DNA of 38,988 nucleotides from Pseudoduganella aquatica (GCF_009857595.1 NZ_WWCU01000048.1:1-38988), one strand, 5' to 3'. Counted from the first letter of the stretch, positions 1-8,268 are shown. The notes: generated from the sequence alone by a model not told the origin. Made by a program: numbers and translations.

Positions 1-108
1 AAGCCGGCCAAGCTGGTGATCGGCGCCATGATGCGCAAGCTCGTCCACGTTGCTTTCGGCGTCTTAAAATCTGGCAAACCATTCAATCAGGAGCTTCAAA
101 ACGCTTGA
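1..108 (+). CDS. IS110-type transposase, C-terminal fragment (cut by window edge)
   Basis: The frame is open from the first base and ends with TGA at 106-108, giving 35 residues. It contains the run VIGAMMRKLVHVAFGVLK followed by SGKPF, which I recognise as the conserved extreme C-terminus of IS110/IS1111-family transposases (DEDD-type recombinases). The 5' part lies outside the window, so I cannot say whether the element is intact. No inverted repeat is visible after the stop, as expected for a family with poor or absent terminal repeats. Confidence 0.75.
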   Translation, partial: KPAKLVIGAMMRKLVHVAFGVLKSGKPFNQELQNA

Positions 109-147
109 CCGGCATAACAGTATCTACTCGATAACGCCCCCCCAATC

Positions 148-234
148 GGAACACCGTGGCGCGGCCCAATGACGGCGGCGGATGGGACACCATGCCGTGG
201 TCCGATAACGGTGGCGGCGGATTGGACACCGTAG
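148..234. repeat. Degenerate tandem repeat, about 37-39 bp unit, 2.3 copies
   Basis: Units begin GGA(A)CACC at 148, 185 and 224 and share CACC-(G/A)TG-CG-GG-CC-AT-ACGG-GGCGGAT. The second unit (185-223) is 39 bp, the first about 37 bp, and the third is cut off after about 11 bp, where it runs into the dispersed palindrome. In the minus-strand reading frame the copies give the repeated peptide VIGPRHGVP, but no gene is supported here. The array lies between the IS110 tail and the stop codon of the binding-protein gene. Confidence 0.6.
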
Positions 235-260
235 GGCGGGTTAGCGCAGCGTAACCCGCC
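231..260. repeat. Dispersed palindromic repeat GTAGGGCGGGTTA...TAACCCGCC, copy 1
   Basis: GGCGGGTTA (235-243) and TAACCCGCC (252-260) form a perfect 9-bp inverted repeat around an 8-nt loop. A second copy in opposite orientation lies at 31800-31835. The same arms and flanking GTAG in two unrelated intergenic sites indicate a dispersed short element (REP-like). This copy sits 20 bp downstream of a minus-strand gene end, where it could act as a 3' stem-loop. Confidence 0.6.
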
Positions 261-280
261 AAGCTCCGCCACAGCCATTG

Positions 281-1099
281 TCAGTGCGGCACCACCGCGA
301 ACCTGAGCATGTCGGGCGGGTAGTACTGCTGGAAGTAGCGCCACAGCGTGCCCTTGGCCGAGTCGGCCAGCAGGTCGCGCAGGGCCTGCTGGTCGGCGGC
401 GGGCAGCGAGCGCCGCGACACGTAAGCGCCGCTCTCCGTCATCGGCAAGCCGTCCATGGGCTGGTAGTGCAGCTGCGGCAGCAGCTCGCGCGCGGCCGGA
501 TCCTCGCTCAGGGTGGACATGAAGATGGACGGCGCCATCACGCTGAAGTCCACACGGCCGGCCTTGAGCAGGCGGCCCACGGCGGCCAGGTCGTCGGCGT
601 AGTCGATGCGGCGCTCCAGCTCGAGCTGGCGCAGCAGCGCGTTGTACTCGTCGCCGAACACATAGGAGCGCACCGCCACGCCGCGCAGCTTTTTCTGCGC
701 CAGCAGCGCCGGCACGCTGCGCGCCTTGATCTTGCGCGCCTTCAGCGTGATCAGCTCCACTTTCCACTTCATCATCGGCACAAAGGTGGCGCGCAGGTCG
801 CGTTCGGCGCTGCGCGAAGCGGGCACCATCACGTCGGCCCGGCCGGACTCAAGAAACTGGAAAGCCATGCGGGCGCGCGGCATGACGGGAAACTCGAAGG
901 TGCAGCCGGCCTTGGCGCCCAGCTCGCGCAGCGTGTCCGGAATAACGCCGGAGACTTTACCGCCCTGCACGATCACGCTCTGCCCCGTGGGGGCAGCCGG
1001 CACTTTGATGATGCGCGAACAGCCTGCCACAGCTGGCTGAGGCAGCAGCGCTGCGGCCAGCAGGGTGACTATGGGCAGGGATTTAAGCATGTGTCCCAT
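281..1099 (-). CDS. Solitary periplasmic substrate-binding protein (SBP_bac_3-like)
   Basis: A 272-residue exported protein. A hydrophobic signal peptide (LPIVTLLAAALL, then an A-x-A-like site near residue 25) is followed by a class-II periplasmic-binding fold. Typical features are an early 'TLRELGAKAGCTFEFPVMPRAR' segment, a 'LESGRADVMV' stretch, and late 'LLKAGRVDFSVM'. The family covers amino-acid-binding ABC components and many solitary sensory or orphan proteins; no permease or ATPase is nearby, so the ligand and partner are unknown. Two starts are possible: ATG at 1099 or ATG at 1090 (MLKSLP), which gives a more compact signal peptide; neither has a strong Shine-Dalgarno. It is transcribed divergently from tRNA-Phe. 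Three similar solitary proteins occur in this window. Confidence 0.8.
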   Translation of the reverse strand: MGHMLKSLPIVTLLAAALLPQPAVAGCSRIIKVPAAPTGQSVIVQGGKVSGVIPDTLRELGAKAGCTFEFPVMPRARMAFQFLESGRADVMVPASRSAERDLRATFVPMMKWKVELITLKARKIKARSVPALLAQKKLRGVAVRSYVFGDEYNALLRQLELERRIDYADDLAAVGRLLKAGRVDFSVMAPSIFMSTLSEDPAARELLPQLHYQPMDGLPMTESGAYVSRRSLPAADQQALRDLLADSAKGTLWRYFQQYYPPDMLRFAVVPH

Positions 1100-1179
1100 T
1101 CTACCTACGTCTTCCCGCCGTCGCTGCGGTGGGCAAGAATGGCTTTTTCAGATATCAAAATATCATCACAACAAGGGGC

Positions 1180-1208
1180 TTGGCAAAACCGTTTTGGGTT
1201 TGTATAAT
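1180..1208 (+). promoter_or_regulatory. Sigma70 promoter of tRNA-Phe
   Basis: TTGGCA (1180-1185), a 17-bp spacer and a perfect TATAAT (1203-1208), 11 bp before the first tRNA base at 1220. It is the best promoter match I found in the window, and its position fits a short 5' leader on the tRNA precursor. Confidence 0.85.
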
Positions 1209-1219
1209 TGCGGGCTCTT

Positions 1220-1295
1220 GGCCTGGTAGCTCAGTTGGTAGAGCAGAGGATTGAAAATCCTTGTGTCGGTGGTTCGATTCCGCCCCGGGCCACCA
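1220..1295 (+). tRNA. tRNA-Phe (GAA)
   Basis: A 76-nt cloverleaf with the 3' CCA encoded (1293-1295). The acceptor arm is GGCCTGG (1220-1226) with CCGGGCC (1285-1291), including one G-U type pair. The D-arm contains AGCTCAGTTGGTAGAGC, the anticodon stem-loop gives GAA at 1253-1255, and the T-arm contains GGTTCGATTCC. An AT-type discriminator A (1292) precedes CCA. It has its own promoter upstream and a Rho-independent terminator 12 nt downstream, so it is a monocistronic tRNA unit. Confidence 0.97.
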
Positions 1296-1306
1296 AGAAT
1301 TCAAAG

Positions 1307-1331
1307 AACGCCACCTTCGGGTGGCGTTTTT
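1307..1331 (+). terminator. Rho-independent terminator of tRNA-Phe
   Basis: Perfect 9-bp stem AACGCCACC (1307-1315) / GGTGGCGTT (1320-1328) closed by a stable TTCG tetraloop, running into a T tract at 1327-1331. Confidence 0.93.
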
Positions 1332-1482
1332 ATTACTGGCCCAAAAACCTCCGGCCCGTCTATTTTTGGCAGCATCGCCGATGTCGCCAGAAGAACGGCG
1401 ACTGTCGCCACAAGCGCATTCACTCTGGCAAAAATTCCGTAATATTCCACAATAGCCTTGCGGAAATAGGAACCCTGCCCCC

Positions 1483-2250
1483 ATGAAACGCGCGTCCTCC
1501 TTGTGGCTGACACAGGCCTTGCTGCTGCTCCCGGCGCTCGCCTGGAGCCAGGCCGAGCCGCTTCAGCTCCAGATCGTGGAACTCCCTCCCTACATGGTGG
1601 TCTCGCCGGATGGCGCCATCAGCGGCACCGTGGTCGACCTTACGTTGGCGGCTTTTCGAAAAGCCGGCATAGCAGTGGTGATGGAGATCGTGCCCGCATC
1701 TCGGCAATTGGCAGTACTCAAGCAAAACGCAGGACCGGTCTGCTCGGTGGGCTGGATCAAGAATCCGGAGCGCGCAAGCTATGCCAAATTCAGCGACATG
1801 GTCCGCCAGGACGCCCCTTGGGTAGTGGTGGCGCCGGCCAACTGGCGGAGTCCGGCCACGGCCACGCTGCAAGCCTTGCTGGCAAATAGCCGCATCAACG
1901 TGCTGGTCAAGCAGAGTTTCTTTTATGGAGACTACCTGGAACAAAAAATGGCCACCATGCGCGCGAAGCGCCAGATAAGCACCGGCAACATGGGACAACT
2001 GTTAAAAATGATCGCCGCAGGGCGCGCCGACCTGACCTTTGTGCCCAGGGACGGCTTCCAGTATTACGTCCGTAACGGACGGGTCGAGGCGGGCCAGCTG
2101 CAAGTGGTTGATCTGCCCGACATGCCTCCGGGATTTCAGCGCCACCTGATGTGCAGCAAATCGGTCAGCGACGACGTGCTTAAGCGTTTCAATGCCGCAC
2201 TGAGTCCGCCACAGCCGACATCCGCGCGGCTCTTGCCGCGCAGCCAATGA
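1483..2250 (+). CDS. Solitary periplasmic substrate-binding protein (SBP_bac_3-like)
   Basis: 255 residues. The N-terminus MKRASSLWLTQALLLLPALAWSQA is a clear signal peptide. The mature part starts with 'LQLQIVELPPYMV', has the 'GTVVDLTLAAFRKAGI' helix and the 'RQLAVLKQNAGPVCSVGW' segment, and ends with 'LLKMIAAGRADLTFVPRDGFQYYV', the usual layout of small transporter substrate-binding domain proteins. AGGAA lies 11 nt before the ATG. No transporter genes are adjacent. It is separated from the upstream tRNA by that gene's terminator, so it must have its own promoter in 1332-1482, which I could not identify with confidence. It is a distant relative of the protein at 281-1099, on the other side of the tRNA. 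Confidence 0.8.
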   Translation: MKRASSLWLTQALLLLPALAWSQAEPLQLQIVELPPYMVVSPDGAISGTVVDLTLAAFRKAGIAVVMEIVPASRQLAVLKQNAGPVCSVGWIKNPERASYAKFSDMVRQDAPWVVVAPANWRSPATATLQALLANSRINVLVKQSFFYGDYLEQKMATMRAKRQISTGNMGQLLKMIAAGRADLTFVPRDGFQYYVRNGRVEAGQLQVVDLPDMPPGFQRHLMCSKSVSDDVLKRFNAALSPPQPTSARLLPRSQ

Positions 2251-2283
2251 CCGTCTGCCGCGTCCCCATCCGCCGGCAAGCGC

Positions 2284-4308
2284 CTACCAGAAGATGACGC
2301 GCTGCTCGGGCGGCAAATACATCTTGTCGCCTTCCTTCACGTCGAACACGCGGTAGAAGTCCGGGTGGTTCTTCACGCTGCCGTTCACGCGGAATTCCGG
2401 CGGCGAGTGCGGGTCGGACTTGACCTGCGCGATGGCGTTGGCTTCGCGCGACTTGCCGCGGCGGGCCTGGGCCATGCCCATGAACAGGCGCTGCTCCGCC
2501 GTGTAGCCGTCGATTACCGGACCGGGCTGGCCCTTCATGTAGATGCGGTAGGCGCGCGTGGCCATGACCAGGCCGGCGTTGTCGGCGATGTTTTCGCCCA
2601 GCGTCAGTTCGCCGTTCAGGTGGTAGCCGGGAACCGGGCTGTAGGCGCCGTACTGCGCCACCAGCATCTTGCCGCGCGCGGCGAACTTCTCGCCGTCTTC
2701 CTTGGTCCACCAGTTGCGCAGGTTGCCGTCGCCGTCGAACTGCGAGCCCTTGTCGTCAAAGGCGTGGCTGATTTCGTGGCCGATGGAGATGCCCACCGCG
2801 CCGTAGTTGACCGCCGGTTCGGCGTTCGGGTCGTACAGCGGGAATTGCAGGCGCGCGGCCGGGAACACCACTTCGTTCAGCGAGGCGTTGTAGTAGGCGT
2901 TCACGGTCTGCGGCGTCATGCCCCACACCTTGCGGTCCACCGGCTTGCCGAGGCGGTTCATATTGATCTCGTTGGCGAAGACGCGCGCGCGCATGACGTT
3001 GCCCACCAGGTCGTCGCGCTTGATGGCCAGGCTGCCGTAGTCGCGCCACTGGTCGGGGTAGCCGACCTTCACGCTGATCTTGGACAGCTTGATCTGCGCC
3101 TGCTGCTTGGTTTCCTTGCTCATCCACTCCAGCGACTCGATCCCTTCGCGGAAGGCGGCGATGAAGTTCTGCGCCATGTCTTCAACCTGCTTCTTGCGCT
3201 CGGGCGGGAAGTATTCCTTGACGTAGGCCTTGCCCACCATTTCGCCCAGCGAGCGGTTCACTTCCACAATGGCGCGGCTTTGCAGCGGGCGCTGTTCCTT
3301 GGTGCCGGCCAGGATGGCGCCCCGGAAGGCAAAGCTCTCGGCGGCGAATTCCTGCGACAGGTAAGGCGCGTAGGCGCTCAGCAGGTGGAAGGTGAAGTAG
3401 GCTTTCCATACCGGCAGCGGGGTGGAGACGATCAGCTTGTCCAGCCCTTCCAGGTAGCTCGGCTGGCCGACGATGACGCTGTCCGCCTTGCCGGCCACGC
3501 CGGCGCCCTGCATGTAGGCGGCCCAGTCGAAATTGGGCATCAGCGCCTTGAGCTGGGCCAGCGTCAGCTTGTTGTAGCCCTTGACCGGATCGCGGCGCTC
3601 CACGGCGGTCCAGTGCGCGCCGGCGATACCGGTTTCCAGCGCAATGATCTGCTCCGCTTCGGCCGCCGCGTCGGCGTGGCCGGCCAGCGCCAGCAGCTTC
3701 TGCACGTGCTGCTGGTATTTGCCGCGGATGTCGCTCAGGCGCGCATCCTTATCGGACAGGAAGTAGTCGCGGTTGGGCAGGCCCAGGCCGGACTGCGAAA
3801 TGCCGAGCACGTAGCGGGTGGAATCCTTGGCGTCCTGGCGCACGCCCATGTCGATGGGGGCGGTGGCGTCGATGCGGTTGAAGTGCGCGGCCAGCGCGGC
3901 AATGCCGTCCTTGCTGGACAGCGCGGCCACCTTGGCCAGCTCGCCTTGCAGCGGCTTCAGGCCCTGGGCGTTGCGCAGGGCTTCGTTCATGAAGCTGGCG
4001 TAGTAGTCGCCTATCTTCTGCTCGTCCGAACCGTTCTTGCGGGCCTTGTCCTGCTCCGCTTTTTCTATGATGGAGCGCACCTGCCCTTCGACCTTTTCCT
4101 GCGCCTCGTTGAAGGCGCCCCAGGTGGCGCGGTCGGCGGGAATGGCCACGTCGTTCAGCCATTTTCCTTGCGACGCGCGGTAGAAGTCATCCTGCGTCCT
4201 CACAGCCTTGTCAGCCGCCGCAGTGTCGATGCCTGCCAGCGGCGCTGCCGCGTACGCGTGGGAACTGGCCAGTGCCCATACCAGTGCGGCCAAGGTGGTG
4301 CGTTTCAT
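2284..4308 (-). CDS. M13-family zinc metallopeptidase (neprilysin / PepO type), exported
   Basis: A 674-residue protein, the usual size for bacterial M13 enzymes. It has a signal peptide (MKRTTLAALVWALASSHAYA), the large N-terminal M13 lobe and the catalytic C-terminal lobe. The zinc site HExxH is H511-E512-I-S-H515, followed by the family's third-ligand motif GENIAD (E572, D576). The substrate-binding 'NAYYNASLNEVVFPAARLQ' and the late 'FRVNGSVKNHPDFYRVF' region are also typical, and the chain ends in Phe-Trp. It should cleave oligopeptides in the periplasm. Start: GGAGG lies 7 nt before the ATG at 4308. It is tail-to-tail with the binding-protein gene (33 bp apart) and divergent from the alpha/beta hydrolase. 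Confidence 0.93.
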   Translation of the reverse strand: MKRTTLAALVWALASSHAYAAAPLAGIDTAAADKAVRTQDDFYRASQGKWLNDVAIPADRATWGAFNEAQEKVEGQVRSIIEKAEQDKARKNGSDEQKIGDYYASFMNEALRNAQGLKPLQGELAKVAALSSKDGIAALAAHFNRIDATAPIDMGVRQDAKDSTRYVLGISQSGLGLPNRDYFLSDKDARLSDIRGKYQQHVQKLLALAGHADAAAEAEQIIALETGIAGAHWTAVERRDPVKGYNKLTLAQLKALMPNFDWAAYMQGAGVAGKADSVIVGQPSYLEGLDKLIVSTPLPVWKAYFTFHLLSAYAPYLSQEFAAESFAFRGAILAGTKEQRPLQSRAIVEVNRSLGEMVGKAYVKEYFPPERKKQVEDMAQNFIAAFREGIESLEWMSKETKQQAQIKLSKISVKVGYPDQWRDYGSLAIKRDDLVGNVMRARVFANEINMNRLGKPVDRKVWGMTPQTVNAYYNASLNEVVFPAARLQFPLYDPNAEPAVNYGAVGISIGHEISHAFDDKGSQFDGDGNLRNWWTKEDGEKFAARGKMLVAQYGAYSPVPGYHLNGELTLGENIADNAGLVMATRAYRIYMKGQPGPVIDGYTAEQRLFMGMAQARRGKSREANAIAQVKSDPHSPPEFRVNGSVKNHPDFYRVFDVKEGDKMYLPPEQRVIFW

Positions 4309-4405
4309 GTGCTGCCTCCATCAAAATTCAACAGATGAGCAGTATGCCCCAGCGTCTGCGGCGCGGGGGCGGCAGATACAAACACGTAACATTGATGGTG
4401 TCGAT

Positions 4406-4456
4406 ATTCAAAATTCAACCAATCAATTTGAATGATTCACGCAGCAGGCCTATCTT
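4406..4456 (+). promoter_or_regulatory. Putative promoter of the alpha/beta hydrolase overlapped by an inverted repeat
   Basis: TTGAAT (4428-4433), 17-bp spacer, TATCTT (4451-4456) is a reasonable sigma70 match 50 bp before the hydrolase ATG. The -35 box is inside the right arm of an inverted repeat ATTCAAA (4406-4412) - 14 bp - TTTGAAT (4427-4433), a geometry suited to a dimeric regulator. The LysR gene downstream of the hydrolase is a candidate binder, but this is an inference. Confidence 0.4.
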
Positions 4457-4505
4457 GTACTCATGCGCTGCGCCTTCCGCAGCAAACCAACCGAAAGGAC
4501 ATACC

Positions 4506-5357
4506 ATGAGCACCTATGCCGCAGACCAGGCCGCCACCCAGTTCGCCACCATCAACGGCGACAGCATCGCCTACCGCAAGATCGGCAGCGGCAGCCCGCT
4601 GGTGCTGGCCAACCGCATGCGCGGCACGCTGGACACCTGGGACCCGCTGTTCCTCGATGGCCTGGCCGCCGCACACACGGTCATCACCTTCGACTACCCC
4701 GGCGTGGGCTATTCCAGCGGCAAGCTGCCGGCCGACATGAGCGACGTGGCCAACATCGTGGCAGCCCTGGCCGCCCAGCTGGGCCTGGACAAGTTCGCCA
4801 TGGGCGGCTGGAGCTGGGGCGGCTTTGTGGCGCAGACCATGGTGGTGGAGCATCCGGAACTCGTGACGCACGCCGTCATCATCGGCGCCAACCCGGTCGG
4901 CGAGAACGCGCTGCCCATCCAGCAGGCCTTCCTGGACCGCGCCTTGAAGCCAGTGAACGACCTGGCGGACGAGGAAGTGCTGTTCTTCGAACCAAAATCT
5001 GCGCGCAGCATGGCGGCGGCGAAAGCGTCCCACGAGCGCATCCATGCGCGCGGCGGCGTGACGGAGAAGATTCCCGCCACGATGGACGAGTTCATGGCCT
5101 TCCTGGGCGCGGCCCGCACCGCCCACGCGGACGCCAAGGGCCGCCGCGCTCGGCTCGCGCAAAGCACTACGCCGATGCTGATACTGGGCGGCAGCAACGA
5201 CATCAGCACGCCGTCCGCCAACTGGTATCCGCTGCTGGGGCAGATCCCGCGCGCCCAGTTCATCATGCTGGCCGAATCGGGCCACGGACCGCAGCACCAG
5301 TACCCTGAGCTGTCGGCGCAGTACATCAAGGACTTCCTGCGCCTGGCCGCCAAATAA
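4506..5357 (+). CDS. Alpha/beta hydrolase
   Basis: 283 residues with an alpha/beta-hydrolase fold and no signal peptide, so probably cytoplasmic. The catalytic triad is readable: nucleophile Ser103 in GGWSWGG, acid Asp232 in GGSNDIST, and His260 in ESGHGPQH. The oxyanion-side region, usually HG, reads 'LVLANRMRGTLDTW', without the common His-Gly. This resembles proteins related to haloalkane dehalogenase-like or bromoperoxidase-like hydrolases, but the substrate cannot be told. The start is ATG 4506, preceded by AAGGA at 4495-4499; longer in-frame extensions upstream run through the promoter and are rejected. The stop lies 2 bp from the stop of the convergent LysR gene. Confidence 0.88.
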   Translation: MSTYAADQAATQFATINGDSIAYRKIGSGSPLVLANRMRGTLDTWDPLFLDGLAAAHTVITFDYPGVGYSSGKLPADMSDVANIVAALAAQLGLDKFAMGGWSWGGFVAQTMVVEHPELVTHAVIIGANPVGENALPIQQAFLDRALKPVNDLADEEVLFFEPKSARSMAAAKASHERIHARGGVTEKIPATMDEFMAFLGAARTAHADAKGRRARLAQSTTPMLILGGSNDISTPSANWYPLLGQIPRAQFIMLAESGHGPQHQYPELSAQYIKDFLRLAAK

Positions 5358-5359
5358 GG

Positions 5360-6292
5360 TCAGCGTTCCTGCGAGCCGGTGATCACGCTGGCCACCAGCT
5401 CGCGGAACCAGGCGTGGCCGGCGTCGTTCTCGTGGCGCGCATGCCAGGCCAGCGACAGGTCCACGTCCGGCAAGGCAAACGGCAGCGGGCTGATGGCCAG
5501 CTGCAGCCGCGCCGCATACACCCGCGCCGCCCGCAGCGGCAAGGTGGCCAGCGAAGGGAAAGCCCCCAGTACAAAGGGCAGCGTGGTGAAGCGCGACGTG
5601 GCCATCACCACGCGCCGCGACCGTCCCTGCTTCGCCAGCACCTCGTCCACAAAACCGGAAAAGCCGCCGCTGAAGGATGTCAGCAGGTGCGGATAGGCCA
5701 GGTAGTCCTCCAGCGAAATCGGCAGCGCCGCCGGCACCAGGCGCGGATCGAAGATGCAGGCGAACTGCTCGCTATATAAAGGCACGCTGCGCAGCCAGCT
5801 CGGCACCGCCGCAAAATCCGCCAGCGCCAGGTCGATCGCGCCGCTCTCCAGCAGCTGGGCGCTGTTGTTGCGGTCGGCCGGCTTGAGCGCCAGCCGCATG
5901 CCCTGCCCCGCCTGCTCCATGCGCGCCAGCAGGGCCGGCGCCAGCGTCACCTCCCCGATATCGAACATACCCAGCGTGAAGCAGCGCGTGCTGCTGGCAG
6001 GATCGAAGCCGGCCGGCGCGAACAGGGCCAGGCTCAGGCTCTCCAGCGCCGGCTTGACCGCCTCCGCCAGCGCCAGCGCGCGCGCGGTGGGCGCCATGCC
6101 GGACGGCGTGCGTACGAACAGCTCGTCGCCGGTGAAGGCGCGCAGCCGCGACAGCGCCGCGCTGACGGCAGGCTGGCCCAAATAAAGCCGCTGCGCCGCC
6201 CTGGTAACGCTGCGTTCACGCAACAAAGCGGTGAACACCAGCAGCAGATTCAGGTCCAGGCGGCGGAAATCCGGTTCATTGATGTCGATCAT
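5360..6292 (-). CDS. LysR-family transcriptional regulator
   Basis: 310 residues, the standard LysR length. The N-terminal winged helix-turn-helix is obvious: 'DLNLLLVFTALLRERSVTRAAQRL' followed by 'GQPAVSAALSRLRAFTGDELFVR' and 'MAPTARALALAE'. The remaining 220 residues form the co-inducer-binding domain. LysR proteins usually control a neighbouring gene, often a divergent one. Here the divergent neighbour is isocitrate lyase (294 bp away) and the convergent neighbour is the alpha/beta hydrolase, so the target is not settled by position. Only a weak GGGG-type ribosome site precedes the ATG. Confidence 0.9.
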   Translation of the reverse strand: MIDINEPDFRRLDLNLLLVFTALLRERSVTRAAQRLYLGQPAVSAALSRLRAFTGDELFVRTPSGMAPTARALALAEAVKPALESLSLALFAPAGFDPASSTRCFTLGMFDIGEVTLAPALLARMEQAGQGMRLALKPADRNNSAQLLESGAIDLALADFAAVPSWLRSVPLYSEQFACIFDPRLVPAALPISLEDYLAYPHLLTSFSGGFSGFVDEVLAKQGRSRRVVMATSRFTTLPFVLGAFPSLATLPLRAARVYAARLQLAISPLPFALPDVDLSLAWHARHENDAGHAWFRELVASVITGSQER

Positions 6293-6586
6293 GCAATCAT
6301 TTTACCCCAGCGGTATGCTGTTTATTCATGAGCCGAAAAGGCATTCCACATCATGGGATCCTGCGCAAAAAAACGCAGCACGGCGTATTCCATTTTTTGA
6401 AAATTTATTTCGCATAGCAAAATACTGCAAATAAGTAATTGAAAAATAAGGAATTAATTTTACTTATATGTCTTATATAAGACCCTGTTGCGCCGCAATA
6501 AAAAGGCCTACTATTAATGCATGCGGTTTCACTTTTTTGCATTATTTATTTGCCCTACTACTTGCCTTACCACCTAGGAGATTCTC
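6293..6586. promoter_or_regulatory. AT-rich divergent control region between lysR and isocitrate lyase
   Basis: This 294-bp gap is much more AT-rich than the rest of the window. It holds a 10-bp palindrome CTTATATAAG (6472-6481), preceded by a partial copy CTTATAT (6463-6469). A weak promoter candidate for isocitrate lyase is TTGCGC (6488-6493) with TACTAT (6509-6514, 15 bp) or TATTAA (6512-6517, 18 bp). The isocitrate lyase ribosome site AGGAG lies about 7 nt before its ATG. No coding region is supported in this gap. Confidence 0.45.
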
Positions 6587-8167
6587 ATGTCCCAGTACCA
6601 AGACGACATCAACGCCATCGGCGCCCTGAAAGAACAGCAAGGCAGCGCCTGGAATGCGATCAACCCGGAATCGGCCGCCCGCATGCGCGCCCAGAACAAG
6701 TTCAAGACCGGCCTGGACATCGCCAAGTACACCGCCAAGATCATGCGCGCCGACATGGCCGCCTATGACCAGGACCCGTCCAAGTACACGCAATCGCTGG
6801 GCTGCTGGCACGGTTTTATCGGCCAGCAGAAGATGATCTCCATCAAGAAGCACTTCAACAGCACCGACCGCCGCTACCTCTACCTGTCCGGCTGGATGGT
6901 CGCCGCGCTGCGCTCGGAGTTCGGCCCGCTGCCGGACCAGTCCATGCACGAAAAAACCGCCGTCTCGGCGCTGATCAAAGAGCTGTACACCTTCCTGCGC
7001 CAGGCCGACGCCCGTGAACTGGGCGGCCTGTTCCGCGAGCTGGACGCCGCCGACGGCGCCGCCAAGGCCGCCATCCAGGCCAAGATCGACAACCACATCA
7101 CCCACGTCGTGCCTATCATCGCCGACATCGACGCCGGCTTCGGCAACGCCGAGGCGACCTACCTGCTGGCCAAGCAGTTCATCGAAGCGGGCGCCTGCTG
7201 CATCCAGATCGAGAACCAGGTGTCGGACGAGAAGCAGTGCGGCCACCAGGACGGCAAGGTCACCGTGCCGCACGAGGACTTCCTGGCCAAGATCCGCGCC
7301 ATCCGCTACGCCTTCCTGGAACTGGGCGTGGACGACGGCATCATCGTGGCCCGCACCGACTCCCTGGGCGCCGGCCTGACCAAGCAGATCGCCGTGACCG
7401 CCAAGCCGGGCGACCTGGGCGACCAGTACAACGCCTTCCTCGACTGCGACGAAGTGTCGGCCGACGCGCTGGGCAATGGCGACGTGGTCATCAAGCGCGG
7501 CAACCAGCTGCTGCGTCCGAAGCGCCTGCCGAGCAATCTGTTCCAGTTCCGCGCCGGCACCGGCGAAGCGCGCTGCGTGCTCGACTGCGTGACCGCCCTG
7601 CAGAACGGCGCCGACCTGCTGTGGATCGAAACCGAAAAACCGCACATCGCCCAGATCGGCGGCATGGTCAGCGAAATCCGCAAGGTCATCCCGAACGCCA
7701 AGCTGGTGTACAACAACAGCCCGTCGTTCAACTGGACCCTGAACTTCCGCCAGCAGGTGTACGACGCGATGAAGGAAGCCGGCAAGGACGTGTCCTCCTA
7801 CGAGCGCAGCAAGCTGATGAGCGTGGAATACGACCAGACCGAACTGGCCATCACGGCCGACGAGAAGATCCGCACCTTCCAGGCCGACGCGGCGCGCGAA
7901 GCGGGCATCTTCCACCACCTGATCACGCTGCCGACCTACCACACCGCCGCGCTGTCGACCGACAACCTGGCCAAGGAATACTTCGGCGAGCAAGGCATGC
8001 TGGGCTACGTGGCCGGCGTGCAGCGCAAGGAAATCCGCCAGGGCATCGCCTGCGTCAAGCACCAGAACATGTCCGGCTCGGACATCGGCGACGACCATAA
8101 GGACTACTTCAGCGGCGAAGCGGCCCTGAAAGCCGCCGGCAAAGACAACACCATGAACCAGTTCTAA
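6587..8167 (+). CDS. aceA: Isocitrate lyase (large, 526-residue form)
   Basis: This enzyme cleaves isocitrate to glyoxylate and succinate, the first step of the glyoxylate shunt needed for growth on acetate or fatty acids. It has 526 residues, longer than the roughly 430-residue E. coli enzyme, matching the larger subfamily with an inserted segment. The active-site loop reads K216-Q-C218-G-H (the KKCGH signature with Lys to Gln at the second place), and 'PIIADIDAGFGNAEATYLLAKQFIEAGA' supplies metal and substrate ligands. 'NNSPSFNW' is also diagnostic. AGGAG precedes the ATG. A strong terminator follows at 8219-8258, so it is a single-gene unit; malate synthase is not in this window. Confidence 0.95.
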   Translation: MSQYQDDINAIGALKEQQGSAWNAINPESAARMRAQNKFKTGLDIAKYTAKIMRADMAAYDQDPSKYTQSLGCWHGFIGQQKMISIKKHFNSTDRRYLYLSGWMVAALRSEFGPLPDQSMHEKTAVSALIKELYTFLRQADARELGGLFRELDAADGAAKAAIQAKIDNHITHVVPIIADIDAGFGNAEATYLLAKQFIEAGACCIQIENQVSDEKQCGHQDGKVTVPHEDFLAKIRAIRYAFLELGVDDGIIVARTDSLGAGLTKQIAVTAKPGDLGDQYNAFLDCDEVSADALGNGDVVIKRGNQLLRPKRLPSNLFQFRAGTGEARCVLDCVTALQNGADLLWIETEKPHIAQIGGMVSEIRKVIPNAKLVYNNSPSFNWTLNFRQQVYDAMKEAGKDVSSYERSKLMSVEYDQTELAITADEKIRTFQADAAREAGIFHHLITLPTYHTAALSTDNLAKEYFGEQGMLGYVAGVQRKEIRQGIACVKHQNMSGSDIGDDHKDYFSGEAALKAAGKDNTMNQF

Positions 8168-8218
8168 GCAGTTTTAAGCAGTAAGCCGTTTTACCCTCGC
8201 CCACAAGGCAACCGGTCG

Positions 8219-8258
8219 CAAGCCCCCGCGCTGTATCCAGCGCGGGGGCTTGTTTTTT
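8219..8258 (+). terminator. Rho-independent terminator after isocitrate lyase
   Basis: Perfect 15-bp stem (8219-8233 with 8238-8252), GC-rich, TATC loop, followed by six T (8253-8258). The T tract is only on the plus strand, so it terminates isocitrate lyase and not the opposing regulator gene. Confidence 0.95.
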
Positions 8259-8268
8259 GGGGCGTCCA

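Noticed and set aside
148..234. Repeats considered as a CRISPR array
   Set aside because: Units are contiguous without spacers, degenerate, and only two to three; no cas genes nearby.
1385..1404. Small hairpin GTCGCC-GGCGAC upstream of the second binding protein as a riboswitch
   Set aside because: A single six-bp stem without conserved riboswitch features or terminator alternative; not enough to call.
281..2250. Two binding proteins as parts of one ABC transporter operon around the tRNA
   Set aside because: They are divergent, separated by a tRNA with its own promoter and terminator, and no permease or ATPase gene is present.
2365..4338. Long open frame (657 codons) antisense to the M13 peptidase
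   Set aside because: It mirrors the codon pattern of the real gene on the other strand, is rich in H, V, R, G and Q repeats, and matches no family. GC-rich DNA yields such frames often; the same holds for long antisense frames at 278-1207, 6542-8098, 8257-10995, 11719-14079 and 15786-18767.
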